From Fimbriimonas ginsengisoli Gsoil 348 (GTDB lineage Bacteria > Armatimonadota > Fimbriimonadia > Fimbriimonadales > Fimbriimonadaceae), in contig NZ_CP007139.1 in assembly GCF_000724625.1 (NCBI RefSeq), positions 868,001 to 932,000 on the forward strand: a stretch of DNA of 64,000 nucleotides. Reading direction: 5' to 3'. Shown here in pieces: positions 17,816-28,694 of this stretch (within the stretch, counting starts at the first letter, position 1; each line of letters begins with the position of its first letter). The notes beneath the pieces were generated by a model. That model had not been told where the DNA came from. It made no database searches and saw nothing but the letters and a program-made list of their open reading frames with translations. Position numbers and translations under genes: made by a program.

Positions 17816-17837
17816 CGGCTGGAAGCCGATGCTACGG
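17811..17837. repeat. Palindromic repeat forming a stop/start junction
   Basis: CATCGGC (17813-17819), loop TGGAA, GCCGATG (17825-17831), followed by CTACG. The same module pattern (GTAGC-ATCGGC-TTCC) is found at 46240-46298 and in 5946-6088. Here it encodes the last residues and stop of the deaminase and the start codon of the epimerase. Confidence 0.75.
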
Positions 17838-18738
17838 CAGTGGGAACCTTTGGTCGCTCGGCCAGTCCCTTTCGGATGATTCCGAGCACACGTTCCCGCG
17901 CCGCACCGGTGAGCGGAAGGCGTGGCGAACGCACGTGCTCCGCGCCGAGCCCGACCTCTTGGATCGCCAGTTTGATGTTCTGTACGAACTTCGTTCCGAC
18001 ATCGAGGTGGAGCAGCGGGGTGTACCAGCGGTAGATTTCGCGCGCTTTCTCCCACTCGCCGGCCATCATCAAGTCCCATAGATACTGGTTCTCGGCGGGG
18101 AACGCGAGGCCGATTCCCGCGATCCAGCCAGTCGCGCCGAGCATTGCGCACTCGAGAGCCAAATCGTCGACGCCCGCGAAGATTACGTAGCGGTCGCCCA
18201 CCGCGTTGATGATATCGGTGATTCGGCGAACGTCGCCGGACGACTCTTTGATCGCCACCAGATTCCGCTCCTCGGCCAGCTCCGCGAACATCTCCGAATC
18301 GACGTCGGCATGGTAGCTGATCGGGTTGTTGTAGACGATCAGAGGGAGCGAGGTCCCGCGTGCGATCGTCCGATAGTGCGCGAGCGTTTCGTCGCGGTCC
18401 GGCCGGAACGCCATCGCCGGCATCACCATCGCCCCTTGGGCTCCCAGATCTTCCAACTCACGAACCCACGCGAGCCCGGCTGTGGTGCTCAGCTCGGCCA
18501 CTCCGCTCAAGACCGGAACCCGGCCGGCCGACGCCGAAAGGGCGGTCCGAATGACCTCGCGCTTCTCTTCCAGCGTCAACGAAACGTTCTCGCCGAGCGA
18601 CCCCAACATCACGAGGCCAGAGACGCCGGAGTCGATCAGCACCTCCAAGTGGCGGGCGGTCGCATCTAGGTCGAGGCTCAGGTCGCGGTGAAACTGAGTG
18701 GTCGCTGCGGGGAAGACCCCTTTCCAATTAACGTTCAT
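17812..18738 (-). CDS. DHDPS-family aldolase, probable 1-pyrroline-4-hydroxy-2-carboxylate deaminase
   Basis: The 308-residue protein is a TIM-barrel of the DapA/NAL superfamily. It has LGSLGENVSLT (GxxGE/T carboxylate loop), the tyrosine of YNNPIS and the Schiff-base lysine in VAIKESSGD. In a hydroxyproline operon this fold acts as the deaminase that turns 1-pyrroline-4-hydroxy-2-carboxylate into 2-oxoglutarate semialdehyde and ammonia. The ATG at 18738 is preferred over one at 18756 because the latter lies within a repeat. The C-terminal residues VASASSR and the stop codon are encoded by another palindromic repeat, so the natural end may have been replaced. It is first in the operon. Confidence 0.85.
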   Translation of the reverse strand: MNVNWKGVFPAATTQFHRDLSLDLDATARHLEVLIDSGVSGLVMLGSLGENVSLTLEEKREVIRTALSASAGRVPVLSGVAELSTTAGLAWVRELEDLGAQGAMVMPAMAFRPDRDETLAHYRTIARGTSLPLIVYNNPISYHADVDSEMFAELAEERNLVAIKESSGDVRRITDIINAVGDRYVIFAGVDDLALECAMLGATGWIAGIGLAFPAENQYLWDLMMAGEWEKAREIYRWYTPLLHLDVGTKFVQNIKLAIQEVGLGAEHVRSPRLPLTGAARERVLGIIRKGLAERPKVPTAVASASSR

Positions 18739-18746
18739 GGTCGTAA

Positions 18747-18773
18747 GTCGTGGCATGGGCGAGTCGCCCGGAA
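18747..18773. repeat. GTGGCATGGGC-type short palindrome
   Basis: GTGGCATGGGCGA followed by TCGCCC forms a hairpin of the GTGGCAYGGGC repeat family. It sits just upstream of the hydroxyproline operon start. Confidence 0.55.
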
Positions 18774-18851
18774 GAACTAAACGGCTCGGCCGTCAGGGAT
18801 GAGAATTCACCACCATTTTAAGCATAAATCGTTTAACATTCAAGTGTCTTT

Positions 18852-21106
<2,255 letters not shown>

Positions 21107-21110
<4 letters not shown>

Positions 21111-21577
21111 GCTCCGACCCGGTTGCCGCGTACGTCAGGCTAGTCCGCACGGCGGAGGCGCTTCACGCCGAGGTGAGCCGGGGACTCGCCGACGAAGGGC
21201 TTACCGCCAGCCAATTCTCCACCCTCAAAGTGTTACGGCTGAACGGACCGCTCGCCCAGAAAGACATTGCCACGTACCTTCTGAAGACCGGCGGCAACGT
21301 GACGCTCGTGGTGGATAACCTAGAAAAGGCCGGTCTCGTGGGGCGCGAACGGGTCCAGGGGGACCGGCGGATCACGATGGTACGGATCACTCCCGCCGGA
21401 GAGGAATTGTTCGACCGGGTCTATCCGCCACATCTCCAGCGAATCGCCGTCGCAATGAGCGGATTGGGAAACGAGGATCTTTCTTCGTTGCTCGCGTTGC
21501 TTAACGAGTTGTACACGACGGTCGCGGATCCGATCTGCCTACCGGTTCGGGACGCCCAAGTCCGGAGGGCAGGATGA
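21107..21577 (+). CDS. MarR family transcriptional regulator
   Basis: The 156-residue protein has the MarR winged helix: LTASQFSTLKVLRLNGPLAQKDIATYL, recognition helix TGGNVTLVVDNLEKAGLVGR and wing RVQGDRRITMVRITPAGE. The GTG start at 21107 overlaps the peptidase stop and has GAGGAG upstream; an earlier in-frame GTG at 21086 is less likely. It is translated together with the S9 peptidase and the following metalloprotease, so it may control this operon or respond to a product of it. The ligand is unknown. Confidence 0.9.
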
Positions 21578-22326
21578 TCGGCGTTGTCGCTCTCGTTGCG
21601 CTGTCGCAGACCGTCTCCGCTCCGCCTGCGGCGATGCACGCCGACCCGTTCTACGCAAAGTGCGTCTTCACCCGGGGGCTCCCGATCATGGCTTCCAAGA
21701 ATGTATCGGACGCGGCATTGGTCCAGGCAGCAGGCCTTGCGGCACACATGTTGCAAGGGGTCCGAGCGGATGCGATCGTCGCGATGCACGAGAACCACAT
21801 TCGCATCGCCATTATCGGTGCCCATGAGCAGACGACCGACATTCCCGAGTATCGCGACCTAAACACCCGTTTCCCCGGCACCGACTGGAACAAGCGGACA
21901 CGCGGCGTCGGCGCAACCTCCGAGATCCCGGTGATCAGCGGCGCGGAGGAAAACCTGCTCGCTCTGCCCGGCGACCGATACAAGGGCGAGTGCATTTTCA
22001 TCCACGAATTCGGCCACACCATCGCCGACATGGGAGTCGCCTCCGTCGATAAGAGTTTCTTGCCTTCTTTGCGAAAGGCCTATCGTCAAGCGGTGGCCGA
22101 GGGGCTTTGGAAGAAAACGTACGCCTCAAGCAACGAGAGCGAATATTGGGCGGAAGGGGTGCAGGACTACTTCGACTGCAACGCCCACGTGACTCCGCCT
22201 AACGGAATCCACAACGAGATCTGGACGCGGCGGCAGCTCGCGGCGTACGATCCGCGTCTGTACACGCTGCTTCGCCGAGTCTTCGGCGAATACCCCTGGC
22301 GCTGGTCGCCACCCACCTCGAGTTGA
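21574..22326 (+). CDS. Small secreted zinc metalloprotease-like protein
   Basis: The 250-residue product has an N-terminal signal (VVALVALSQTVSAPPAA) and a zincin motif FIHEFGHTIADMG at about residue 145. A downstream glutamate in SNESEYWAEGVQDYFDCNA could be the third zinc ligand (gluzincin-like arrangement). It resembles the catalytic domains of anthrax-toxin-lethal-factor-like proteins of environmental bacteria, but I do not assign a named family. It overlaps the MarR gene by four bases (ATGA). Confidence 0.65.
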   Translation: MIGVVALVALSQTVSAPPAAMHADPFYAKCVFTRGLPIMASKNVSDAALVQAAGLAAHMLQGVRADAIVAMHENHIRIAIIGAHEQTTDIPEYRDLNTRFPGTDWNKRTRGVGATSEIPVISGAEENLLALPGDRYKGECIFIHEFGHTIADMGVASVDKSFLPSLRKAYRQAVAEGLWKKTYASSNESEYWAEGVQDYFDCNAHVTPPNGIHNEIWTRRQLAAYDPRLYTLLRRVFGEYPWRWSPPTSS

Positions 22327-22354
22327 CGGCGAACCCTCGTCGACGCGGGTCGAT

Positions 22355-25300
22355 TTACTCGACGACATGCAGGTCGACCGGGTCGAGGTGGCGGGAGCGA
22401 TTGCTCCCCGTTCCCTTCCGGTCTCGATGCAGCCAGACGTAGAAGGTCGGTACCAAGAACCAGGTCAGCGGACGGGAGAAGGCGATGCCGCCGATAACGA
22501 CGGCGGCCAAGGGGCGCTCCACCGTTGCGCCGATGCCGGAGGTCATCAAGAAAGGAATCAAGGCGAGCACGCCGATGAGGGCGCTCAAGATTTCCGGACG
22601 CAATCTCTCCGTCGCCCCGAACGATGCCGATTCCGCGGCGGAGTATCCGGCCCGGCGCCAGCGATTGATCGATGAAACCATGATCGTGCTGTTTTGAACC
22701 TCGGTGCCGAAATTCGCGATGTATCCGATGATCGCCGGCACCGAGATCGGCAAGCCTAATGCGATCAGCAGAACGGTCCCGCCGATGATCGCCAGCGGAA
22801 TCGCGGTCAACACCACCAACGAGTCGCGCATCGACCCAAAACAGGCGTAAACGAGGACGAAGATGAGGAGCAACGAGCCGGGCACCGCCCAGTACAGAGT
22901 CTCGAGCGCATGCTGCAACTCCTCGACCGCTCCGCCGAACTCGACGCTGTAACCGGGCGGCATGACGACGTTCTTCGCGATCAACGCCTTCGCATCGGCG
23001 ACGATCGCGCCGACCGAACGCCCTTGCACGTCGGCCTTGACGGCGACGTGCCGCTTTGCATCCATGCGCCCGATCTCGGAGAGACCTTGGTGAACCTGAA
23101 TCGTCGCCAACTCGCTTAGAGGAATTTTCAGCCCGGACGATGCGGGAACCAAGAGGTTGCCGATCGCTTGGGCGTTGTTCCGGTACTGAGGCATCATGCG
23201 CACCTGAATGTCGAAGTGCTTTTCGCCTTCGTAAAAGGTGCTCGCGGCCGTGCCCGCGACGGCGGATTGCACGACGTTCATCACATCCGCGACATTGATT
23301 CCATACCGGGCGATCGCGGCGCGATTCGGAACGATGTCCAGATCGTCGATGCCCGCCACGTCTTCGACCGCCACATCCGTCGCTCCATTCACCTTTCGGA
23401 GTTGGTTCGCGATTTCGTTCGCCTTGGCGAGCAAGACGTTCGTGTCGTCGCCCTTCACGAATATCGCAATCGGAGTGTTGAAGCCGGAAATGAGCTCGTC
23501 GTTGCGCATTTCCAGCTCTTGGGAGAATTCAAGCTGGACGCCGGCAAACTGATTGAGGGCAGACCGAAGCTGTTGCTCCAACTCGGATTTGCTGTGAGCG
23601 CCAACCCAGTCCGCCGGCGGCTTTAGCGGGATGGAGATCTCGCAGTTGCTAACTTGCTCGGGGTCCCCGCCCAGCGATGCACGGCCCACGTAGCAGATAG
23701 CGTGCTCGACGTTGGGATTCTTTAGGATGACGGCCTGCATTTTCCCGGCCAGCTTCGTCGCTTCATCCAAGGAAATGCTGGTCGGAAGGGTGGCGCGAAC
23801 CCGAAAATTGTTTTCGTCGAGGCTGGGAAGGAATTCCGATCCGGTGATGGAAAAGAGAAAAACGCTGAAGACGGTTAAGAGCAGCCAGATGACCGTAATT
23901 CGGCGGGGCTTTCGGATCGACTTGTCTAACGAACGCTCGTAGTGCGACCGCATCCACTGCACGAGCTTGTTCGCCGGCTCGGGGTGGCCGCCCTTGAGCA
24001 GGACCAGGCAGAGTGCCGGCGTTACGACGAACGCCATGATCACGGAGCCGACCATCGAGAAAATGATCGACAAGGCAAGCGGGACGAACAGCCGTCCTTC
24101 GATCCCTCTGAGCGCGAGCAGCGGGATAAACGCAGCGATGACGATCAGGATTGCGAACAGGACCGGGCGGCCCGTCTGCACGACTCCTCGCAGTACGACC
24201 GAGTCGAGAGTTTCGCCCTCTTTCCAGGTCTCGCTGACGTTGCGATAGATATTTTCGGTGACGACGATGCTCGCGTCGATCATCATTCCGATGCTGATGG
24301 CGAGTCCGCCGAGCGAGAGCAGGTTCGCGGAAATCCCCGCCCGCCACATCAAGATGAATGCGGCCAACATGCAGATCGGCACCGCAAGCGCGGCGATCGT
24401 CGCCGCTCGCAGGTTGCTCAGCATAAGAAAGAGGATCAAGATCACGAGGATCTCTCCCGCGATCAAGGCGTCCCTTACCGTATCGATGCTGTGCTTGATC
24501 AGGATCGACTGGTCGTAGAGCGGCACCACGGTGACGTCGGCCGGCAGATCTTTCTTCAGGGAGGCCAGCCGTTCCTTCACGCGCTGGATGACGTCCGACG
24601 TATTCGAGCCGAGTCGCAGCACCACGATGCCGGACACCACTTCGCCCTTGGCATCTTCGCTGACCGATCCTTGCCGCTCTTCCGGTCCGATCTGGACCGT
24701 TCCAAGGTTCTTGACGAAAGTCGGAGTTCCATTTTTCGCGGCAACGACGATGTTGCCGATATCGTCCGCGGATTCCAGCATTCCGATGCCGCGAACGATG
24801 TACTGCTGGCCTCCGTGCTGAACGTAGTTGCCGCCGGTGTTCTGATTGTTCTTGCCGATCGCCCCGATAACGTCGTCGAGACTCAGGCCATGCGCTTTGA
24901 GCCGGTCCGGGTCGACCATCACCTGGTACTGCTTGACCTCACCGCCGAAGGAAAGACAATCCGCGACGCCGGGGACCGCTTTCAGCGCGGGCGTGACGGT
25001 CCAGTCTTGAAGCGTTCGAAGCTCCATGTTCGAACGGCTCGGGCTTTTGACCGCATAGATGTAGATCTGGCCCGTTCCCGTATCGTTCGGACCCATCGAC
25101 GGGGTGATGCCGGCCGGCATACTGACATCGCCGAGCGATTGGAAAACCTGGTCGCGCGCCCAATAGATATCCGCGTCGTCCTCGAAGTAGACGGTCACCA
25201 CCGAGACGCCGAACTTGGACTCCGACTTGATCTTGGTAGCCTTCGGTATCCCCTGGAGGCCGACCTCGAGTGGATGGGTGACGAGCTTTTCGACTTCTTC

Positions 25301-25474
25301 GCTGGCAAGCCCGGGCGCGCTGGTGTCGACCTCGACGCGAACCGGCGTGATGTCGGGAAACGCGTCGATGTTCAGACTCCGCATCGCCAAGATGCCGACG
25401 ACCACCAGAAGCACCCCGCACGCCAGCGACAAGAACCGCTGCTTGACGACCCCCTCGAGGAAGCGCTCGATCAT
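22355..25474 (-). CDS. Heavy-metal RND efflux pump (CzcA/CusA family)
   Basis: The 1039-residue inner-membrane pump opens with LEGVVKQRFLSLACGVLLVV and FPDITPVRVEVDTSAPGL, the HME-RND hallmark. It has twelve membrane segments in two halves with large periplasmic loops. The TM4 motif reads SIGMMIDASIVVTEN. The first Asp of the CzcA-type DFG..VDG signature is replaced by Ser, which is closer to the monovalent-cation (CusA-like) or other HME subtypes than to Zn/Co/Ni pumps. The specificity remains open. Its ATG shares one base with the adaptor stop (TAATG), so adaptor and pump are co-translated; the outer-membrane factor gene comes first in the operon. Confidence 0.92.
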   Translation of the reverse strand: MIERFLEGVVKQRFLSLACGVLLVVVGILAMRSLNIDAFPDITPVRVEVDTSAPGLASEEVEKLVTHPLEVGLQGIPKATKIKSESKFGVSVVTVYFEDDADIYWARDQVFQSLGDVSMPAGITPSMGPNDTGTGQIYIYAVKSPSRSNMELRTLQDWTVTPALKAVPGVADCLSFGGEVKQYQVMVDPDRLKAHGLSLDDVIGAIGKNNQNTGGNYVQHGGQQYIVRGIGMLESADDIGNIVVAAKNGTPTFVKNLGTVQIGPEERQGSVSEDAKGEVVSGIVVLRLGSNTSDVIQRVKERLASLKKDLPADVTVVPLYDQSILIKHSIDTVRDALIAGEILVILILFLMLSNLRAATIAALAVPICMLAAFILMWRAGISANLLSLGGLAISIGMMIDASIVVTENIYRNVSETWKEGETLDSVVLRGVVQTGRPVLFAILIVIAAFIPLLALRGIEGRLFVPLALSIIFSMVGSVIMAFVVTPALCLVLLKGGHPEPANKLVQWMRSHYERSLDKSIRKPRRITVIWLLLTVFSVFLFSITGSEFLPSLDENNFRVRATLPTSISLDEATKLAGKMQAVILKNPNVEHAICYVGRASLGGDPEQVSNCEISIPLKPPADWVGAHSKSELEQQLRSALNQFAGVQLEFSQELEMRNDELISGFNTPIAIFVKGDDTNVLLAKANEIANQLRKVNGATDVAVEDVAGIDDLDIVPNRAAIARYGINVADVMNVVQSAVAGTAASTFYEGEKHFDIQVRMMPQYRNNAQAIGNLLVPASSGLKIPLSELATIQVHQGLSEIGRMDAKRHVAVKADVQGRSVGAIVADAKALIAKNVVMPPGYSVEFGGAVEELQHALETLYWAVPGSLLLIFVLVYACFGSMRDSLVVLTAIPLAIIGGTVLLIALGLPISVPAIIGYIANFGTEVQNSTIMVSSINRWRRAGYSAAESASFGATERLRPEILSALIGVLALIPFLMTSGIGATVERPLAAVVIGGIAFSRPLTWFLVPTFYVWLHRDRKGTGSNRSRHLDPVDLHVVE

Positions 25475-27204
25475 TAGGCGCCGCTCTTCCCGCTTTCGAG
25501 TTGCTCTTGAGCCTTCAATAGAAGAACGTTGCCGCCGACCACCACCTGGTCACCGGGCGAGAGCCCGCTCACGATCGGCGTCTTTCCTCCCACCGGCGCC
25601 CCTACCCGAACCGTGCGCTTCATAAACTCGCCGGTTGCCACGCGGAGGTAGACGACTTGTTTGTCTCCATCCTGCATCACCGCGTCGGAAGGGACCGACA
25701 GAGAACGGATTTGGTGGCTGCTCCCGATCGATACCGTCGCAAACATGCCCGGGCGGAGAAGCCAGCCCGGATTGTTTAGGATGGTCCGGACCAAAATCGT
25801 ACGGGTATCCGGACTCACCTCGTGGGCCACGAACTGCACCCTTCCGGTGAACGACCTCATCGGGTAGGCCGGAACGTGGATCTTCACCGAATCGCCGATG
25901 GCGACTCCCTGGATGTCGCTTTCGTACACTTGGGCGTCGATGTATATCCGGTCAAGGTTCACGAGCCGGGCAAGCACCGTGGTTGAGTCCACGTTCTGAC
26001 CCACCACCATGCTCCGCGCCGCCACGAATCCGTCGATGGGCGAGACGATTGGAATCACCATGCGCCCACCGGCAGAGGATCCCCCGGGCCGCACGCCGTA
26101 TAGCTTGAGCGTGTTCGCCGCTCCTTGAACCGCGATCCGCGCCTCGTCGAAAGTGTCTTGCGCCGCTTGCAGCGCTTGCGAAATGGGTATTCCCGACTTA
26201 CGAACGGTCAGCGCCCGCCGGTACTGGGTATGGGCGAGCTGCTGAGCGACGAGGTCGTTCTGGTAGGTGTGCTCGTCTTGCTGAACCTTGCTTTGCGCCG
26301 CCTGTAAGGAGGAGGCCCCGTTTAAGTTCTTGTTGAAAATCGACTCTTGGCGGGTCAATTCCTCGCGGGCTAGCCGCTCCGCGGTTTTGGCTTGCGTGTC
26401 GCCCGCGCGCGCCGAGTTATAGGCGGTCTCCGCGTCTTCCAGTTGTTGCCGGGAGTAGACCCCTCCGTTGTACAGGGTCACCGCGCGGTCGTAATTCGAC
26501 TTGGTGGAGTGCAGGGTGGTGTCCGCCTGACTTGCCGCGGATTGTGCCTGGGAGTAGGCGTTTTGGGCGTCTTCTAACGGTTTCCGAGTGATCTCGCCCA
26601 TTGCCACGAGCTGCTTGGTGCTGGTGAGAGCGAGCTTGTCAACTTTGATCTGGGCTTCGTCGCTGGCGACCGCGGCATCGGCGGCCACGGAAGCTTTCCG
26701 GGCGTCTTCCACAGGCTGTTCGCTGATCGAGCCATAGCCGGCGAGCTTCTTCTGTTGAGCAAGCTGGTTGCGCGCCAGGTTAGCGTGAGAGACCGCCGTT
26801 TGATACGCCGCCTCCGCGGTTGCCAGATCGACGCTGTCGACGTGCGCGATAACTTCCCCTTTGTGGACGCGATCTCCGACTCCGATCGTGGCGTCCGTGA
26901 TCTTTCCCGGAAGTCTGGAGGTGATCTGAACGGCGCCGGTATCGGTAGCGGCGACTTCGCCCGTGGGCTGCATCGACCCGCTAAGCGCGTCGGTGGAAGC
27001 GGTCACCACGGTGATGCCGGCAAGCTGAACGGATTGCGGATCCAGGGAAACCGCCGTCCGGTCGCCCAACTTCACAAGCTTGGGCGCCGGAGACTCCTCC
27101 TTCTTCTCTGCCGGCAGCTCTCGCGAGCCGCATCCGCCGAGGGCCGAAGCAAATGCGCAGGCGACGAGGCCCTTTAGAAATGGTTTTGTTTGTTTCGACT
27201 GCAT
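25474..27204 (-). CDS. RND efflux periplasmic adaptor (lipoprotein) with an extended repeated helical hairpin
   Basis: The 576-residue protein begins with a lipoprotein signal (ASALGGC lipobox near residue 28), then a biotinyl-lipoyl half (RLPGKITDATIGVGDRVHKG, AHVDSVDLA). A very long helical region (about residues 110-350) follows, then the second lipoyl half (SPIDGFVAARSMVVGQNVD), a beta-barrel and a C-terminal membrane-proximal domain. The helical part shows about five related units with the pattern L...G..S...LEDA..AY. Usual adaptors have 350-450 residues and one hairpin. It links the pump to the TolC-like protein. I start at the ATG at 27204 with TAAGG ten bases upstream; a GTG nine bases earlier is possible. 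Confidence 0.88.
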   Translation of the reverse strand: MQSKQTKPFLKGLVACAFASALGGCGSRELPAEKKEESPAPKLVKLGDRTAVSLDPQSVQLAGITVVTASTDALSGSMQPTGEVAATDTGAVQITSRLPGKITDATIGVGDRVHKGEVIAHVDSVDLATAEAAYQTAVSHANLARNQLAQQKKLAGYGSISEQPVEDARKASVAADAAVASDEAQIKVDKLALTSTKQLVAMGEITRKPLEDAQNAYSQAQSAASQADTTLHSTKSNYDRAVTLYNGGVYSRQQLEDAETAYNSARAGDTQAKTAERLAREELTRQESIFNKNLNGASSLQAAQSKVQQDEHTYQNDLVAQQLAHTQYRRALTVRKSGIPISQALQAAQDTFDEARIAVQGAANTLKLYGVRPGGSSAGGRMVIPIVSPIDGFVAARSMVVGQNVDSTTVLARLVNLDRIYIDAQVYESDIQGVAIGDSVKIHVPAYPMRSFTGRVQFVAHEVSPDTRTILVRTILNNPGWLLRPGMFATVSIGSSHQIRSLSVPSDAVMQDGDKQVVYLRVATGEFMKRTVRVGAPVGGKTPIVSGLSPGDQVVVGGNVLLLKAQEQLESGKSGA

Positions 27205-27216
27205 TGGCGGCACGCC

Positions 27217-28485
27217 TTACTTGTTTGCGGTTTTTGGAAGCTCGCCGGTGGCGGCCAGGATCTCGTCCTGAGCTTTGAAAACCGCGAGCAAACTGTTGAT
27301 GTAGCCCACCCGGGCATTTCGAATCGTGGACTCGGCGTCGATCACCGGCAGAATGCCGGTCGCGCCCTGTTTGTATCCGAGCTGCGCCATTTCCAGCAGC
27401 GTCAGGGAAGGTTCGAGAATCTCCTTCCGGTACTCCGCGGCTGCCTGAACGGCGATGTCGAGGTCGGAGTACGCCTGCGCCACCTGCTGCTGTATTTGCT
27501 GGCGCGTCTGTTGTTGAAGCGCTTCGTTTTGTTTCCGCGTTTCCTTCGCGGCCCGGATGGAATGGCGAATACTTCCGAAGTCGAAGAGCGGCAAGCTCGC
27601 GCCGAAGATGAGGGTGTCGAACGACTCCCTCGTGGAGCGTTGATAGTCGATCGTGAGGTCGGGGAAGCGGGCTCTTTCGGCTTGCCGAACGGCGTAATCG
27701 GATGCCCGAGTCTGCTCGGCCGCCGATTTCAACAGTGGTCGGTTGGCCAGAGCCTGAGCTTGAAGTTCCTCTAGAGGAGGGACCGGCGAAGGCGGTACGG
27801 CCGCAAAGTCTCCGAGATCCACGCTCAGCACCTCGGGGGTGGAGGGGTCCCGGGCAAGTAAGGTGTTCAGAGCGATGAGCGCCGTTTTTTCCGCGCCCCG
27901 AGCGGTAAAGACGGCCTGTTTGGCATTGGCGACGTCGATCGAGGAGCGCACGACGTCGCCCCGAGGCGACGAACCGGCTTTTTCTTGGGTCACCGTTAGC
28001 TCGTGTACGCGTTGAGCTTCCGCCAGGCCCACGTCGGCGATTCGGGTTTGCGCCTGCGCCGCGGCCAGAGACCAATACGCGTCCCGGATTTGCTGCTCCA
28101 ACGTCAGCAGCGTTTCTTGAAACGTGTATCGGGTCGCTCGGAACTGCGCATTGGCGCCGGCCGCCTGGTAACGCTTTTGACCGCTCAGATCGAAGGTGTC
28201 TCCGATATCGATGAACGTGTCGTTGTTGGTTCCGTTGAGGGTGGGGGCCGTGCTCGTGCCTTGAACGTGGGAGCCGCTCAAGGTTATCGGCGACATCGCG
28301 CCGATAGATCGGTAGTTCGCATAGGCCGACGCTACGCCCGCTTTCCCGGCGGCGACCTGCGGATTCTGAGCCAGCCCGATCTTGACCGCTTCCTCCGGGC
28401 TTAGGGGAGGGTCGGCAGCAAAGGCATGTGCGCTGAGCGCAATCGTCGTCAGTATCGCCGGCAAAATCGATGCCGGACGTCTCAT
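27217..28485 (-). CDS. TolC family outer membrane efflux protein
   Basis: The 422-residue protein has a signal peptide (ILPAILTTIALSAHAFA) and two OEP repeats of long amphipathic helices, for example LTLEQQIRDAYWSLAAAQAQTR. It also has DLTIDYQRSTRESFDTLIFGASLPLFDFGSIR, typical of the CusC/CzcC branch, quoted only in part for recognition. It forms the outer-membrane channel of the tripartite metal efflux system encoded by the next two genes. The ATG at 28485 is chosen for the signal peptide; ATGs at 28512 and 28551 are in frame. Twelve bases separate it from the adaptor gene. Confidence 0.88.
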   Translation of the reverse strand: MRRPASILPAILTTIALSAHAFAADPPLSPEEAVKIGLAQNPQVAAGKAGVASAYANYRSIGAMSPITLSGSHVQGTSTAPTLNGTNNDTFIDIGDTFDLSGQKRYQAAGANAQFRATRYTFQETLLTLEQQIRDAYWSLAAAQAQTRIADVGLAEAQRVHELTVTQEKAGSSPRGDVVRSSIDVANAKQAVFTARGAEKTALIALNTLLARDPSTPEVLSVDLGDFAAVPPSPVPPLEELQAQALANRPLLKSAAEQTRASDYAVRQAERARFPDLTIDYQRSTRESFDTLIFGASLPLFDFGSIRHSIRAAKETRKQNEALQQQTRQQIQQQVAQAYSDLDIAVQAAAEYRKEILEPSLTLLEMAQLGYKQGATGILPVIDAESTIRNARVGYINSLLAVFKAQDEILAATGELPKTANK

Positions 28486-28638
28486 GTCGAAAGAGGTCGA
28501 CGCTAGTGCCATTTCGCGGAACCTGTAGCCGCGGAAACTATACCCCCCCATGGTTATTTAAAATCAATTCTCGATCTGAATTCCGTCAAGCTTTCGGGGC
28601 GAGGCTATAGTAAGTTCCTGAAAACGCCTGAGGTCAAT

Positions 28639-28650
28639 AGACCTAGGTCT
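28639..28650. promoter_or_regulatory. Perfect 12-bp palindrome between divergent genes
   Basis: AGACCTAGGTCT lies between the efflux operon (minus) and the kinase gene (plus). It may be an operator of either, but only one copy is seen. Confidence 0.25.
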
Positions 28651-28694
28651 GCGAAATCCCCACCGGAGATCGCGTCGTATAGGGACCCTCCTGA

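Noticed and set aside
17816-18151. Long N-terminal extension of the hydroxyproline epimerase frame
   Set aside because: It is the antisense-free shadow of the deaminase gene in another frame; family homology starts at the ATG at 17815.
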